Origin: Spirochaetaceae bacterium
Lineage (GTDB): Bacteria > Spirochaetota > Spirochaetia > Treponematales > Breznakiellaceae
Direction: 5' to 3'
DNA length: 25,199 bases
Assembly (NCBI GenBank): GCA_031283025.1
Contig: JAITCP010000069.1
Location: forward strand, 1-25,199
Shown: positions 15,102 through 23,445 of the stretch, in pieces
How positions within the stretch are numbered: the stretch's first letter is position 1
Layout of the letters: each line of letters starts with the position of its first letter
The notes under the pieces: model-generated
Told to the model about the DNA's origin: nothing
Databases searched by the model: none
Seen by the model: the letters and a program-made list of their open reading frames with translations, nothing else
Translations under genes and position numbers: made by a program

Positions 15102-16217
15102 TTAGGCCGGGCCTGTTGAAGCTCCGGTTATCAGTTTCATGGGAATCAATGTATCTTCTCCGGGAAAAGAGTCATTTTGGGTAATAATCCGGTGAAGCGC
15201 TTCAACAGCCTCTTTTCCGATAGTATATTCATCCTGGCAGAGGTAGGTAAAAGGAGGAATTCCCGTTAAAGCGGGCGGGGAATCGAAGGTAATAATAGAA
15301 AAGTCTTTTGGGATACGCCGGTTAAGGCTTTCCACCGCAGCCTTAACAATAAGGGCTATTGTGTATTCCACGGTAAAAGCCGCGCTTATTTCGGGGAATT
15401 TTTTAAGATGCTTTGCGACAATTTCCACATCCTCGGCAGTTTTTTCGGGGGAATAAAACGGCAAATTCCACACATTAGAAAGATCCTGGCAAAAATATGA
15501 AGGATTATGGTTAATCCCGTATTTGGCCAAACCCTGGATAAATCCCTGGCGGCGGTCTTCTACCGTGGAAGTATGTTTTACGGGTATGGAAAAAAAGGCA
15601 ATATTCTTGTGGCCCAGGCTAAGAAGGTACTCAATCCCTTCTTCCCCTGCCTTTATATTATCAGAGCTTACCGTCGGAGCCGCCAGGCCCCGCATCTTTC
15701 GATCTACAAAAACCAGCGCCCTTTTATCAAGGATAAGTTTGAGAATTTCCGAATTATAGAATTCGCCGTGGGTCGGGATAAGCAGAATACCCGTGGCATT
15801 GGAAAGAGCGTTAATCGCCGCCTCTTCTTCTTTTACCTGATCCTTTGTCCGCCTAAGGACAAACTGATAGCCCAGGGCGGCACAGCGTTCCTCAATGCCG
15901 TAAATCAATTTGGTACCAAAAGAATCTGAAAAATCCGGGATTATAAACCCAATGGTTTTAGGCGAATTGGCTTGTTTATCTGCGAGGTTCAGAGAACCGC
16001 CTATGACAAAAGAGCCTTTTCCGGGCTGCTTGGAAATATAACCCTGGTCAGCCAAAATATCCAAAGCTCGTTTACTGGTTATGCGGCTGACTTTATACAG
16101 TTTGCAAAGTTCCGCTTCCGAAGGGAGACGATCCCCCGCCTTAAGCACACCTGAAGATATTTTTTTCAGAAAATCATTGTACATCTGCTTGTAAACAGGC
16201 TCATTTTTCATATTCAT
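15102..16217 (-). CDS. GntR/LacI-hybrid transcriptional regulator (AraR-like architecture)
   Basis: This 371-residue protein (369 if it starts at the second ATG, 16211) has a GntR-type winged helix at about residues 6-75 (VYKQMYNDFLKKI, then GDRLPSEAELCKLYKVSRIT and KQPGKGSFVIG). A LacI/periplasmic-binding-protein sensor domain follows from about 88 (TIGFIIPDFSDSFG, later ILLIPTHG, VFVDRK and HKNIAFFS). This combination is that of B. subtilis AraR, a sugar-responsive repressor. It lies between the two arms of the locus and very likely controls both, since GATATATC sites occur at both. There is no ribosome binding site; the promoter places the transcript start at the ATG at 16211, so a leaderless message is possible. 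The inducing sugar cannot be deduced; a pentose or mannose derivative fits the enzymes. Confidence 0.9.
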   Translation of the reverse strand: MNMKNEPVYKQMYNDFLKKISSGVLKAGDRLPSEAELCKLYKVSRITSKRALDILADQGYISKQPGKGSFVIGGSLNLADKQANSPKTIGFIIPDFSDSFGTKLIYGIEERCAALGYQFVLRRTKDQVKEEEAAINALSNATGILLIPTHGEFYNSEILKLILDKRALVFVDRKMRGLAAPTVSSDNIKAGEEGIEYLLSLGHKNIAFFSIPVKHTSTVEDRRQGFIQGLAKYGINHNPSYFCQDLSNVWNLPFYSPEKTAEDVEIVAKHLKKFPEISAAFTVEYTIALIVKAAVESLNRRIPKDFSIITFDSPPALTGIPPFTYLCQDEYTIGKEAVEALHRIITQNDSFPGEDTLIPMKLITGASTGPA

Positions 16218-16218
16218 A

Positions 16219-16247
16219 ATGATATATCAAGACAGATTGAAAGTCAA
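16219..16247 (-). promoter_or_regulatory. Promoter of regulator gene, overlapped by operator
   Basis: On the minus strand TTGACT (16247-16242) and TATCAT (16224-16219) are separated by exactly 17 nt. The -10 box overlaps GATATATC (16221-16228). The expected start, 7 nt after the -10 box, is the A of the ATG at 16211, which implies a leaderless, self-repressed message. Confidence 0.55.
16221..16228. promoter_or_regulatory. Operator-like palindrome GATATATC in regulator promoter
   Basis: This perfect palindrome overlaps the -10 box and lies 3 nt before the first possible start codon of the regulator, the expected place for autorepression. Confidence 0.6.
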
Positions 16248-16268
16248 CACGCACGCTAGGGTACAGTC

Positions 16269-16304
16269 TGGACACATTTTCCAAAAAAGTGTACATTGTA
16301 TAAG
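16269..16304 (+). promoter_or_regulatory. Probable promoter of HAD-GH38-GH38 operon
   Basis: TGGACA (16269-16274) and TACATT (16292-16297) are 17 nt apart and give a start near 16304, just at the first of three operator-like decamers. A nearby TATAAG (16299-16304) is another -10 candidate. The match is moderate, so the exact boxes are uncertain. Confidence 0.4.
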
Positions 16305-16332
16305 AATATATACGGATATATAAGGATATATA
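16303..16332. promoter_or_regulatory. Three 10-bp-phased operator-like repeats
   Basis: Three direct decamers follow each other without gaps: AGAATATATA, CGGATATATA and AGGATATATA. They share GATATATA with the palindromes on the other side of the regulator and repeat at one helical turn. The last one touches the ribosome binding site of the HAD gene. Confidence 0.6.
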
Positions 16333-16346
16333 GGGAGAATCTTTTC

Positions 16347-17351
16347 ATGGAAGCACTTAAAAGCGCTCATATACCTGATTTAGGCACTTTGGGTTCGGAC
16401 AGCGGGTTCCGTTTTCTTAGCCAGACAGATGACGGGCGTTTTCTTGCCGGAAAAAGCGGCGTGGCTGATATTGTTGAAACCGGCGATGGTAAAGTGGAGT
16501 TTGTTTCGTTTGGCAGCCATTCCCTTGCCTGCGTAAAGTCCGCTGTGGCTTCCCCCGCCTATTATCCGATCTATCCCGTCCGGCTGGATATGCCTCTTAA
16601 AGCCGTATTGATGGATTTAGACGGGACTACTGTACGCAGCGAGGAGTTTTGGATTTGGATTATTCAGTTAAGCATTTCAAGCCTTATGGGGAACCCCAAA
16701 TTCGAATTTGAGGATGCCGATATTCCTTTTGTGTCCGGTCATAGCGTAACGGAGCATTTGCAATATTGCATTGATAAGTATTGCCCCGGCAAATCATTAG
16801 AGGCGGCTCGGAATTTCTATTTTGAACACACCCGCAGGGAAATGAAGGAAATAACGGAAGGAAGGGGCAGGGACGGCGCTTTTACGCCCTCGGCGGGCGT
16901 GAAAGACTTCCTGCTTGCCCTCAAAAGCGCGGGCATTAAAATTGGCCTGGTAACTTCCGGCTTATACGAAAAAGCGTGGCCGGAAATTCTTTCGGCTTTC
17001 AAAACCCTAGGCATGGGCGCTCCGGAGGATTTTTATGACGCCATTATATCCGCCGGGTTCCCCTTGCATAAAGGAGCGGCTGGTACTTTGGGCGAATTAT
17101 CCCCCAAGCCCCATCCCTGGCTTTATTCCGAAACGGCTGTTGTAGGCTTAGGTATACCTTTTGCCGAGCGTCATCATGTGTTGGGCATTGAGGACAGCGG
17201 CGCGGGCGTATGCGCTATCCGGATTGCCGGGTATACGACTGTAGGTATTGGCGGCGGCAATATTATTGAAAGCGGGACAAAATCCCTATGCTGCCATTAT
17301 AAGGAAACATTCGCCGATATCCTGAAGATTATTAATGGAGGAACCAATTAA
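16347..17351 (+). CDS. HAD-superfamily phosphatase/phosphomutase-like protein with N-terminal extension
   Basis: The product is 334 residues from the ATG at 16347, which has GGGAGA 8 nt upstream. A longer reading frame would translate the operator repeats and is rejected. All four HAD motifs are present: D90-L-D92-G-T (nucleophile and acid), S204 in LVTSG, K254 in SPKPHPW, and D283 in GIEDSGAG. The helical cap between motifs I and II suits the beta-phosphoglucomutase/phosphatase branch. The first 80 residues are an unusual extension before the HAD core, of unknown role. The protein is cytoplasmic, and its stop overlaps the start of the GH38-like gene (TAATG), so they are translated together. 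It may act on a sugar phosphate formed from the imported sugars; the substrate is unknown. Confidence 0.8.
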   Translation: MEALKSAHIPDLGTLGSDSGFRFLSQTDDGRFLAGKSGVADIVETGDGKVEFVSFGSHSLACVKSAVASPAYYPIYPVRLDMPLKAVLMDLDGTTVRSEEFWIWIIQLSISSLMGNPKFEFEDADIPFVSGHSVTEHLQYCIDKYCPGKSLEAARNFYFEHTRREMKEITEGRGRDGAFTPSAGVKDFLLALKSAGIKIGLVTSGLYEKAWPEILSAFKTLGMGAPEDFYDAIISAGFPLHKGAAGTLGELSPKPHPWLYSETAVVGLGIPFAERHHVLGIEDSGAGVCAIRIAGYTTVGIGGGNIIESGTKSLCCHYKETFADILKIINGGTN

Positions 17352-20206
17352 TGAGCGAAAATAAAAAAACTCAGTGTCATTTTATTTCCAACACCCACTG
17401 GGACAGGGAGTGGCGGTTTTCCGCGCGGCGTACCCAGCATATGTTGGGCTATATGGTAGATATGTTATTCGATATTCTTGATAATTACCCTGAGTATAAA
17501 CATTTTCATTTTGATTCCCAAACAATGCCTCTTCAGGACTATTTGGAGGTTTACCCGGAAAAGAAAGAGAAATTTAAAAAATACGTGGCGGAAGGGCGTA
17601 TTGCCATAGGCCCGTGGTTTTGCCTTCCCGATGAGTTTACTGTCGGCGGCGAAGCCTTAATACGCAACCTGCTGTTGGGCCATAGAATTGGCCGCGAATT
17701 TGGCGGCATCAGCAAAACCGGATATTCCCCTTTCGGCTGGGGGCAGATTTCCCAACTTCCGCAAATTTACAAAGGCTTTGGCATAGAGTTCGCTTCTTTT
17801 TACCGCGGTATAAATGAATATGTAGCCCCAAGATCAGAGTTCTTTTGGGAAAGCCCCGATGGTTCCCGAATTTACGGCTCACGCCTGGGAAAGCGCCCGC
17901 GCTATAATATTTGGTATATTGTTCAGCGGCCTGTTTACTTTAACCAATCTAACGAAAATAACCGCGACATGACATGGAACGATAACAACGGGATTTTCAA
18001 ATTAATTGATAATGATCATTACAAGCTGGATTATCAATACGTTCATCCGTTTTTTTCCTACAACAAAGACGAAATCAAACCAAGAGGTGAACAGGCCATA
18101 CAGGAACAAGACAACGATTGGACAACATCCCACCGCTTTTGGTCCGCGGGGCATGATTCCTCCTGCCCGGATATACGGGAAGCGCAAATGATTAAGGATT
18201 TAAACGACGCTCTGCCTGATGCGGATGTGTTCCATTCAACCCTCCGGGACTTTGAACAAAACACTATCAGGGAATTAAGTCCTGACGCACCGGTTCTGTA
18301 CGGCGAAATGCGCGCTCCCTTCACACGCGGCAGCGTTTCGGGAATGTATGGATGGATTTTGTCCGCCCGCACGTATATCAAGCAGGACAACTTTAACACC
18401 GAGCGCTATCTTATAAACCTTGCCGAACCAATGGATGTGTTCGCTTCCCTGCTGGGCGCTCCTTCTCAGCAGGCCTTTATTGACCTGTCTTACAATTACC
18501 TGCTGCAAAACCAGGGCCACGACAGCATCGGTGCCTGCGGACGGGATATAGTATATGAAGATGTTACGGCCCGCTATCGCCAGTCCCGTGAACTGGCCCT
18601 TTGTGTCTATGAGCGCGCATTTATGAATATCGCCGGTGACATTAACCTGCGTGCATGGAATCGTAACGATGCCGCCATTGTGGTTTATAACCCGGCCCCC
18701 TTTACACGCACCGAAACCGTGAATGTACGGGTGGAACTGCCGCGGGAATGGAAAGCGGACGCATTTAAAATAACTGACACGGACGGGAACCCCCTGTGCT
18801 TCCAGATTCTTGGGACGGATAAAAGTAATGCTCAAATTATTCAAAACCCCAACGATGCGGCGAATGTATTGCACACCCATCAATACAATATTCAATTGGA
18901 GGTAAAGGGTATTCCCGGTATGGGGTACAAAGCTCTTAAGCTCCAGCCTCTTCACAATGTCCGCGCCAAAACGCCCGTTACCATGTTAAAATCACCACAA
19001 ACAATGGAAAATAATTATCTCTGCGTATCTTTTAACCTAAACGGGACTTTCGACGTGGTTGAAAAAGAAACCGGGCGCATTTACCGTCAATTGGGTTATT
19101 TCAAAGACAGCGGCGAAATCGGGAACCCCTGGGAACATCACGTTCCGGACTGTAACGAAACCTTTACCACTCTGAGCGAAAAAGCCGACATATCCTTGCT
19201 CCATGATGGAGAACTGGAAACGGTCTTCAAAGTAGTAATCCGCTGGGCGCTGCCGGAATCCCGCTCCTTCGATGAAAAAACCCGTTCCGGACATTTTAAG
19301 CCCTTCTATATTGAAAATATTGTTTCTCTGAAGAAAGACAGCCGCTGGGTGGAAATTCAAACCACGGTGGATAATCAATCAGAAGATCATTATCTGCAAG
19401 CAGGCTTCCCCACAGGCATAAACGCGGAGTATTCTTATGCTCAGGGGCAGTTCGATGTTGTAAAACGTCAGACCGCAAAACTTGATTATTCCCTTTATGA
19501 TGAAATCCCCATGACTGAACACCCTATGAATTCTTTCGTGGATGTTACAGACGGCAATTACGGAGCGGCGCTTCTTAATACCGGGCTTAAAGCGTATGAA
19601 GCCTCCGACGACGAAGACCGCACCCTGTATCTTACATTGCTCCGCTGTTTCCCCCTGCGCATCTGCGTTACTTCTGATATGCAGGATTACAGCAAATGGG
19701 AAAAAGGCTCTCAGTGCCTTGGCATAAATACTTTCCGCTATGCTTTTATGCCCCATAAAGGCAACTGGGAGGCCGCCGGCGTATGGCAGGAATCCGAACG
19801 TTTTAATCTGGCCTTCTCCGTTGCCCAGCTTGCCCCAACCGCTTACGGTAAAAACGATGTTACAGGCTGCTTCCTGGAACTGGCTTCCGAAAACCTCCAT
19901 GTCAGCGCCGTCAAGCGCAGCGAATCCGGAAACGGTTTTATCGTGCGTCTTTTCAATCCATCAGATAAAACCGTTAAAAATTCCATTCGCTTGAATAAGG
20001 GCATAGCCCCCATTCAAAAACCGCAATCCCCTCTTGAACGCCAAAAGGCCGAGTTTGAATTGCCTGCCTATTCCGGCAAGCCCTGGAGCGCGGTCAGGAT
20101 CGTTTCCCTGGAAGAGAAGGAAATATCCCCCCTTGAAATCAAAAAGGACGGCTTTGCGGACTTCGAGATTACCGGAAAAAAGATTTTAACGATTGAGTTT
20201 GTGTAA
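17351..20206 (+). CDS. GH38 alpha-mannosidase-like protein lacking the catalytic Asp
   Basis: This 951-residue cytoplasmic protein has no signal peptide. The GH38 N-terminal domain is clear: FISNTHWDREW (zinc ligands H16 and D18), GPWFCLPDEFTVGGEALIRN, and NQGHDSIGAC (H390, D391). The central domain and the C-terminal beta-sandwiches of the family follow. At the segment that normally reads PDSFGH, with Asp as nucleophile and zinc ligand, this protein has SPFGWGQ, so position 128 is Phe. Closest in style is the MngB-type branch (hydrolysis of mannosyl-glycerate and related sugars). It may be a binding or regulatory paralogue, or use a changed mechanism or substrate. GGAGG lies 9 nt upstream, and the gene overlaps the HAD gene by one base. 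Confidence 0.8.
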   Translation: MSENKKTQCHFISNTHWDREWRFSARRTQHMLGYMVDMLFDILDNYPEYKHFHFDSQTMPLQDYLEVYPEKKEKFKKYVAEGRIAIGPWFCLPDEFTVGGEALIRNLLLGHRIGREFGGISKTGYSPFGWGQISQLPQIYKGFGIEFASFYRGINEYVAPRSEFFWESPDGSRIYGSRLGKRPRYNIWYIVQRPVYFNQSNENNRDMTWNDNNGIFKLIDNDHYKLDYQYVHPFFSYNKDEIKPRGEQAIQEQDNDWTTSHRFWSAGHDSSCPDIREAQMIKDLNDALPDADVFHSTLRDFEQNTIRELSPDAPVLYGEMRAPFTRGSVSGMYGWILSARTYIKQDNFNTERYLINLAEPMDVFASLLGAPSQQAFIDLSYNYLLQNQGHDSIGACGRDIVYEDVTARYRQSRELALCVYERAFMNIAGDINLRAWNRNDAAIVVYNPAPFTRTETVNVRVELPREWKADAFKITDTDGNPLCFQILGTDKSNAQIIQNPNDAANVLHTHQYNIQLEVKGIPGMGYKALKLQPLHNVRAKTPVTMLKSPQTMENNYLCVSFNLNGTFDVVEKETGRIYRQLGYFKDSGEIGNPWEHHVPDCNETFTTLSEKADISLLHDGELETVFKVVIRWALPESRSFDEKTRSGHFKPFYIENIVSLKKDSRWVEIQTTVDNQSEDHYLQAGFPTGINAEYSYAQGQFDVVKRQTAKLDYSLYDEIPMTEHPMNSFVDVTDGNYGAALLNTGLKAYEASDDEDRTLYLTLLRCFPLRICVTSDMQDYSKWEKGSQCLGINTFRYAFMPHKGNWEAAGVWQESERFNLAFSVAQLAPTAYGKNDVTGCFLELASENLHVSAVKRSESGNGFIVRLFNPSDKTVKNSIRLNKGIAPIQKPQSPLERQKAEFELPAYSGKPWSAVRIVSLEEKEISPLEIKKDGFADFEITGKKILTIEFV

Positions 20207-20232
20207 AGGCGGTTAAATATAAAGGGGAAAAT

Positions 20233-23200
20233 ATGTTGATACCTAAAGTGGAGCAGCGGATTAGCCAGTATCTCAATTTTCTGGAGAAGAACGCTTACCG
20301 GAAAATTGCCGATCTGGAATTTGAAATGTACGAAACGGAGGAAACTTATCGGCTGCCTCCGCAGAATGCTGCATGGAAAAAAATTCAAACGCCCGCTGCA
20401 TGGGGAAAGGAATGGACGTGCTTTTGGTTCCGTACTGTTTACCGCGCTCCATTAGGCGACATTCCCCTTTTTGTAAGCGTTACGCCTAATGCGGATTCCC
20501 TTGCCTTTATCGACGGCAAGCCCGCCGGTGCGTTTAATACGTTCCATAAGAAGCTCCGCGTTGAAGCTGACGGAAAGGAACATACCCTGCATATTGAATC
20601 ATATTCCGGCCATTTTTTCACCGGCTGCGGCCCTTTTGCGGGTACGTCTGTTGTGGTTAATGCCGGTAAACCCCTGCTCGACTTTCCCAACACCTTTACA
20701 GGGGGCAGCCTTTTGGAACGCCGCCGCGCGGTACATTCCCTGTTTTACGATGTTTTTGCCCTGTATGAAACGGCAAAAATCGCCGATCCAAATTCGCTGC
20801 GTAAAGCGAAAATACTAAAAGGGCTGTCCGACGCATTGAACGGAATCAGCCTGAGCGCGGACGGCGAAGAACTTGAAAAGCAGGCAGCGGCGGCGGCTCA
20901 AACGCTTGCCCCGCTATTGGCGCTGAAAAACAGCCCCACCACCCCGGCGGCGCATCTTATCGGACACGCCCACATCGATCACGCATGGTTGTGGCCCATA
21001 GCAGAAACAAAGCGCAAGATCGCCCGTACTTTTGCCAACATGGCCCGTTTTGCCAAAGAATATCCCGAATTCGTTTTTATCCAGACCCAGCCCTGCCAAC
21101 TGGAAATTGTCAAAAACGAATACCCCGATATTTTTGCGGCTGTAAAAGAAGCCTATAAAAACGGCAACTGGGAACCCAACGGCGGTATGTGGATTGAGGC
21201 GGACTGCAACATTCCCTCCGGTGAAAGCCTTATCCGGCAATTTCTGGTTGGGAAAAAAGCAAACAAGGAACTGCTTGGCTGCGAAGCGGACACGCTCTGG
21301 CTGCCCGATGCGTTCGGTTTTACCGCCGCCCTGCCGCAGATCATGGCCGGCTGCCGTATTACCTACTTTGTTACCCACAAAATCAACTGGAACGATACCA
21401 CCCGGTTCCCCTACGAAACTTTTATTTGGCGGGGTATAGACGGCACCGGGATAAAAGCCCATTTTGTTTCCGGTTATAACGGGAAGGCAGCCCCCGAAGA
21501 ACTGGCTGCCGGTTGGAATACCGTGCAGCACAAGGAAGTTCAGTCCGCCTTCGTATACCCCATAGGCGAGGGCGACGGCGGCGGCGGAACCTTTCGCGCC
21601 GATCTGGAAATGGCACGCCGGTTAGGCGATCTGGAGGGAACGCCCCGCGCGGCGTGGAAGACAGCCAGCGCCGCGTTAGGTGAAATATTTGACGGCGGCG
21701 AATTCCCCGAATGGCGGGGCGAGTTGTACCTGGAACTTCACCGGGGCACGTATACCACCCAATCCCGAACCAAGCGCAATAACCGCCTGCTGGAATTTGC
21801 CCTGCGCAGAACGGAATTGTTCTGTTCCATAGCCGCCCTTGAAGGTAAGGGCGAATATCCCCGCGAAACCCTGCTGAACTGCTGGAAACGTACCCTGACC
21901 AATCAGTTCCACGACATCATCCCCGGTTCGTCTATCGGGCGGGTGTATGCCGAGGTCGAAGCGGATTCCGCAAAGATGTTGGCCGTGCTTGCACAAACCG
22001 TTGACAGCGCAAAGAGCCGTCTGGCCGGAGCGGTAAACGGCGGCGCCTCCGGAGACACGGGCGTTTTTGTATTCAACGACCTGTCGTGGGCACGGGACAG
22101 CGCGGTAACTGTTGCCGAAGACCGGACAGGAGGGGCTGCGGCTCTGCAAAGTACGGACGGCACGATATATCCGCTGCAGCGGTACATTGATTCTGACGGA
22201 AACGGGCAGGCGGTATTTGCCCCCAAAACGCCGTCTCTGGGCTGGACGCGGTTAACCGCGGCCTGCGGCCTTGCCGATGGAAACGGCGGCGGAAATTCCC
22301 CCTTCAATTGGCGGAACAATACCCTCCGGACTCCTTTTTATACCATTACCTTTGACACGGCGGGCCGTATCACGAGTCTAGTTGACCGCCGGCAAGGCCG
22401 TGAAATGGTTGCGCCGGGCGGCGTTTTTAACGCGTTAATCATTGCCGAGGACGTGCCGGTGTACTGGGACGCGTGGGACATTGACGCGGACTGGACCAAA
22501 CATATCAGGCAGGAGACACAGCTTGTTTTAACGGAAGTTGCCGCCGACGGGCCTGTTTGTTTCCGCTTGCGCAGCGCTTACGAGATAGGCAAAGCCTCCC
22601 GCATGGTTCAGGACATGATATGCTATGCGGAAAATCCCCGTATTGATTTTGAGACAAAAGTTTCTTGGCACGAAAAATGGCGGCTTCTTAAGGCGGAGTT
22701 TGACACTGCCATTGACGCCGCCCAGGTCCGCTGTGAGGTGCAATACGGCCACATCCGGCGGAATACCCACCGCAACCTTATGCAGGACCGCGCCCGTTTT
22801 GAGATTTGCGCCCATAAGTGGATTTCTCTGGAGGAAGAGGGCGGCGGCATAGCCCTCCTGAATAACTGCAAATACGGTTACGATGTTGAGGGCGGCAGGA
22901 TGCGTCTTTCCCTGCTGCGTTCCCCCATTGCTCCCGATCCCGAAGCGGATCGGGGCGTGCATTACTTCACCTACGCCATTTTGCCGTTTGCCGGTCATTT
23001 TGGCGATTCAGGCGTAATCCGTTCAGCTTACGAACTCAATTCTCCGGCGGAAGCGCTGTTTGTTTCCGGCGCTGAAATTGCCGAAACACGCACTGCCGAT
23101 GATCGTAGCGCACAATCCTTTTGTACGGTTGACGGAAATCGGATAATTATCGAAAGCGTAAAAGCGCCCGAAGACGGCGCTCCGGGTGAATTGATCTTCC

Positions 23201-23382
23201 GCCTGTACGAATGTCTTGGCGGTAAAAGCCGGACAACGCTGCATTTCTGCCGGGAGTTGCGCTCCGCCGTCCGGACCGATATGCTGGAAGAAAATCCTGT
23301 TGTTTTACCGGTACAGGGCCGGGATATTGATCTGGAATTCAGACCCTTTGAGATTAAGACAATCAGGGTGAGTTTTCGGTAA
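20233..23382 (+). CDS. GH38 alpha-mannosidase (canonical catalytic residues)
   Basis: This is a 1049-residue cytoplasmic class II alpha-mannosidase, which removes terminal alpha-linked mannose with retention using zinc. An N-terminal beta-sandwich domain (about 55-230) is followed by the catalytic domain from 240: GHAHIDHAWLWP holds zinc ligands H247 and D249, LWLPDAFGF holds the nucleophile and ligand D359, and NQFHDIIPGSSI holds H560. Helical and beta-sandwich domains follow to the end. AGGGG lies 6-7 nt before the ATG, and the gap after the preceding gene is 26 nt, so it is the third gene of the operon. Length and domain order fit the bacterial and fungal vacuolar-type family. It probably digests imported manno-oligosaccharides. 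Confidence 0.92.
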   Translation: MLIPKVEQRISQYLNFLEKNAYRKIADLEFEMYETEETYRLPPQNAAWKKIQTPAAWGKEWTCFWFRTVYRAPLGDIPLFVSVTPNADSLAFIDGKPAGAFNTFHKKLRVEADGKEHTLHIESYSGHFFTGCGPFAGTSVVVNAGKPLLDFPNTFTGGSLLERRRAVHSLFYDVFALYETAKIADPNSLRKAKILKGLSDALNGISLSADGEELEKQAAAAAQTLAPLLALKNSPTTPAAHLIGHAHIDHAWLWPIAETKRKIARTFANMARFAKEYPEFVFIQTQPCQLEIVKNEYPDIFAAVKEAYKNGNWEPNGGMWIEADCNIPSGESLIRQFLVGKKANKELLGCEADTLWLPDAFGFTAALPQIMAGCRITYFVTHKINWNDTTRFPYETFIWRGIDGTGIKAHFVSGYNGKAAPEELAAGWNTVQHKEVQSAFVYPIGEGDGGGGTFRADLEMARRLGDLEGTPRAAWKTASAALGEIFDGGEFPEWRGELYLELHRGTYTTQSRTKRNNRLLEFALRRTELFCSIAALEGKGEYPRETLLNCWKRTLTNQFHDIIPGSSIGRVYAEVEADSAKMLAVLAQTVDSAKSRLAGAVNGGASGDTGVFVFNDLSWARDSAVTVAEDRTGGAAALQSTDGTIYPLQRYIDSDGNGQAVFAPKTPSLGWTRLTAACGLADGNGGGNSPFNWRNNTLRTPFYTITFDTAGRITSLVDRRQGREMVAPGGVFNALIIAEDVPVYWDAWDIDADWTKHIRQETQLVLTEVAADGPVCFRLRSAYEIGKASRMVQDMICYAENPRIDFETKVSWHEKWRLLKAEFDTAIDAAQVRCEVQYGHIRRNTHRNLMQDRARFEICAHKWISLEEEGGGIALLNNCKYGYDVEGGRMRLSLLRSPIAPDPEADRGVHYFTYAILPFAGHFGDSGVIRSAYELNSPAEALFVSGAEIAETRTADDRSAQSFCTVDGNRIIIESVKAPEDGAPGELIFRLYECLGGKSRTTLHFCRELRSAVRTDMLEENPVVLPVQGRDIDLEFRPFEIKTIRVSFR

Positions 23383-23402
23383 TTCAAAAGCGTTAATTTC
23401 GC

Positions 23403-23441
23403 TTGACATTCTTCCTTATAATTGATTATTTTCTATATAAT
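23403..23441 (+). promoter_or_regulatory. Possible maf promoter
   Basis: A perfect -35 box TTGACA (23403-23408) lies upstream of AT-rich sequence with TATAAT at 23436-23441, but the 27-nt gap is too long for one promoter. A weak -10 (TTATTT, 23426-23431) at 17 nt is possible. A weak hairpin (AAGCG / CGCTT) overlaps the box and may belong to the end of the mannosidase gene. Confidence 0.3.
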
Positions 23442-23445
23442 AAAC

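Noticed and set aside
18275..18955. 226-residue minus-strand reading frame
   Set aside because: It is antisense to the GH38-like gene; the composition reflects codon use of the opposite strand.
20914..21531. 205-residue minus-strand reading frame
   Set aside because: It lies opposite the most conserved part of the canonical alpha-mannosidase and has no promoter or ribosome binding site.
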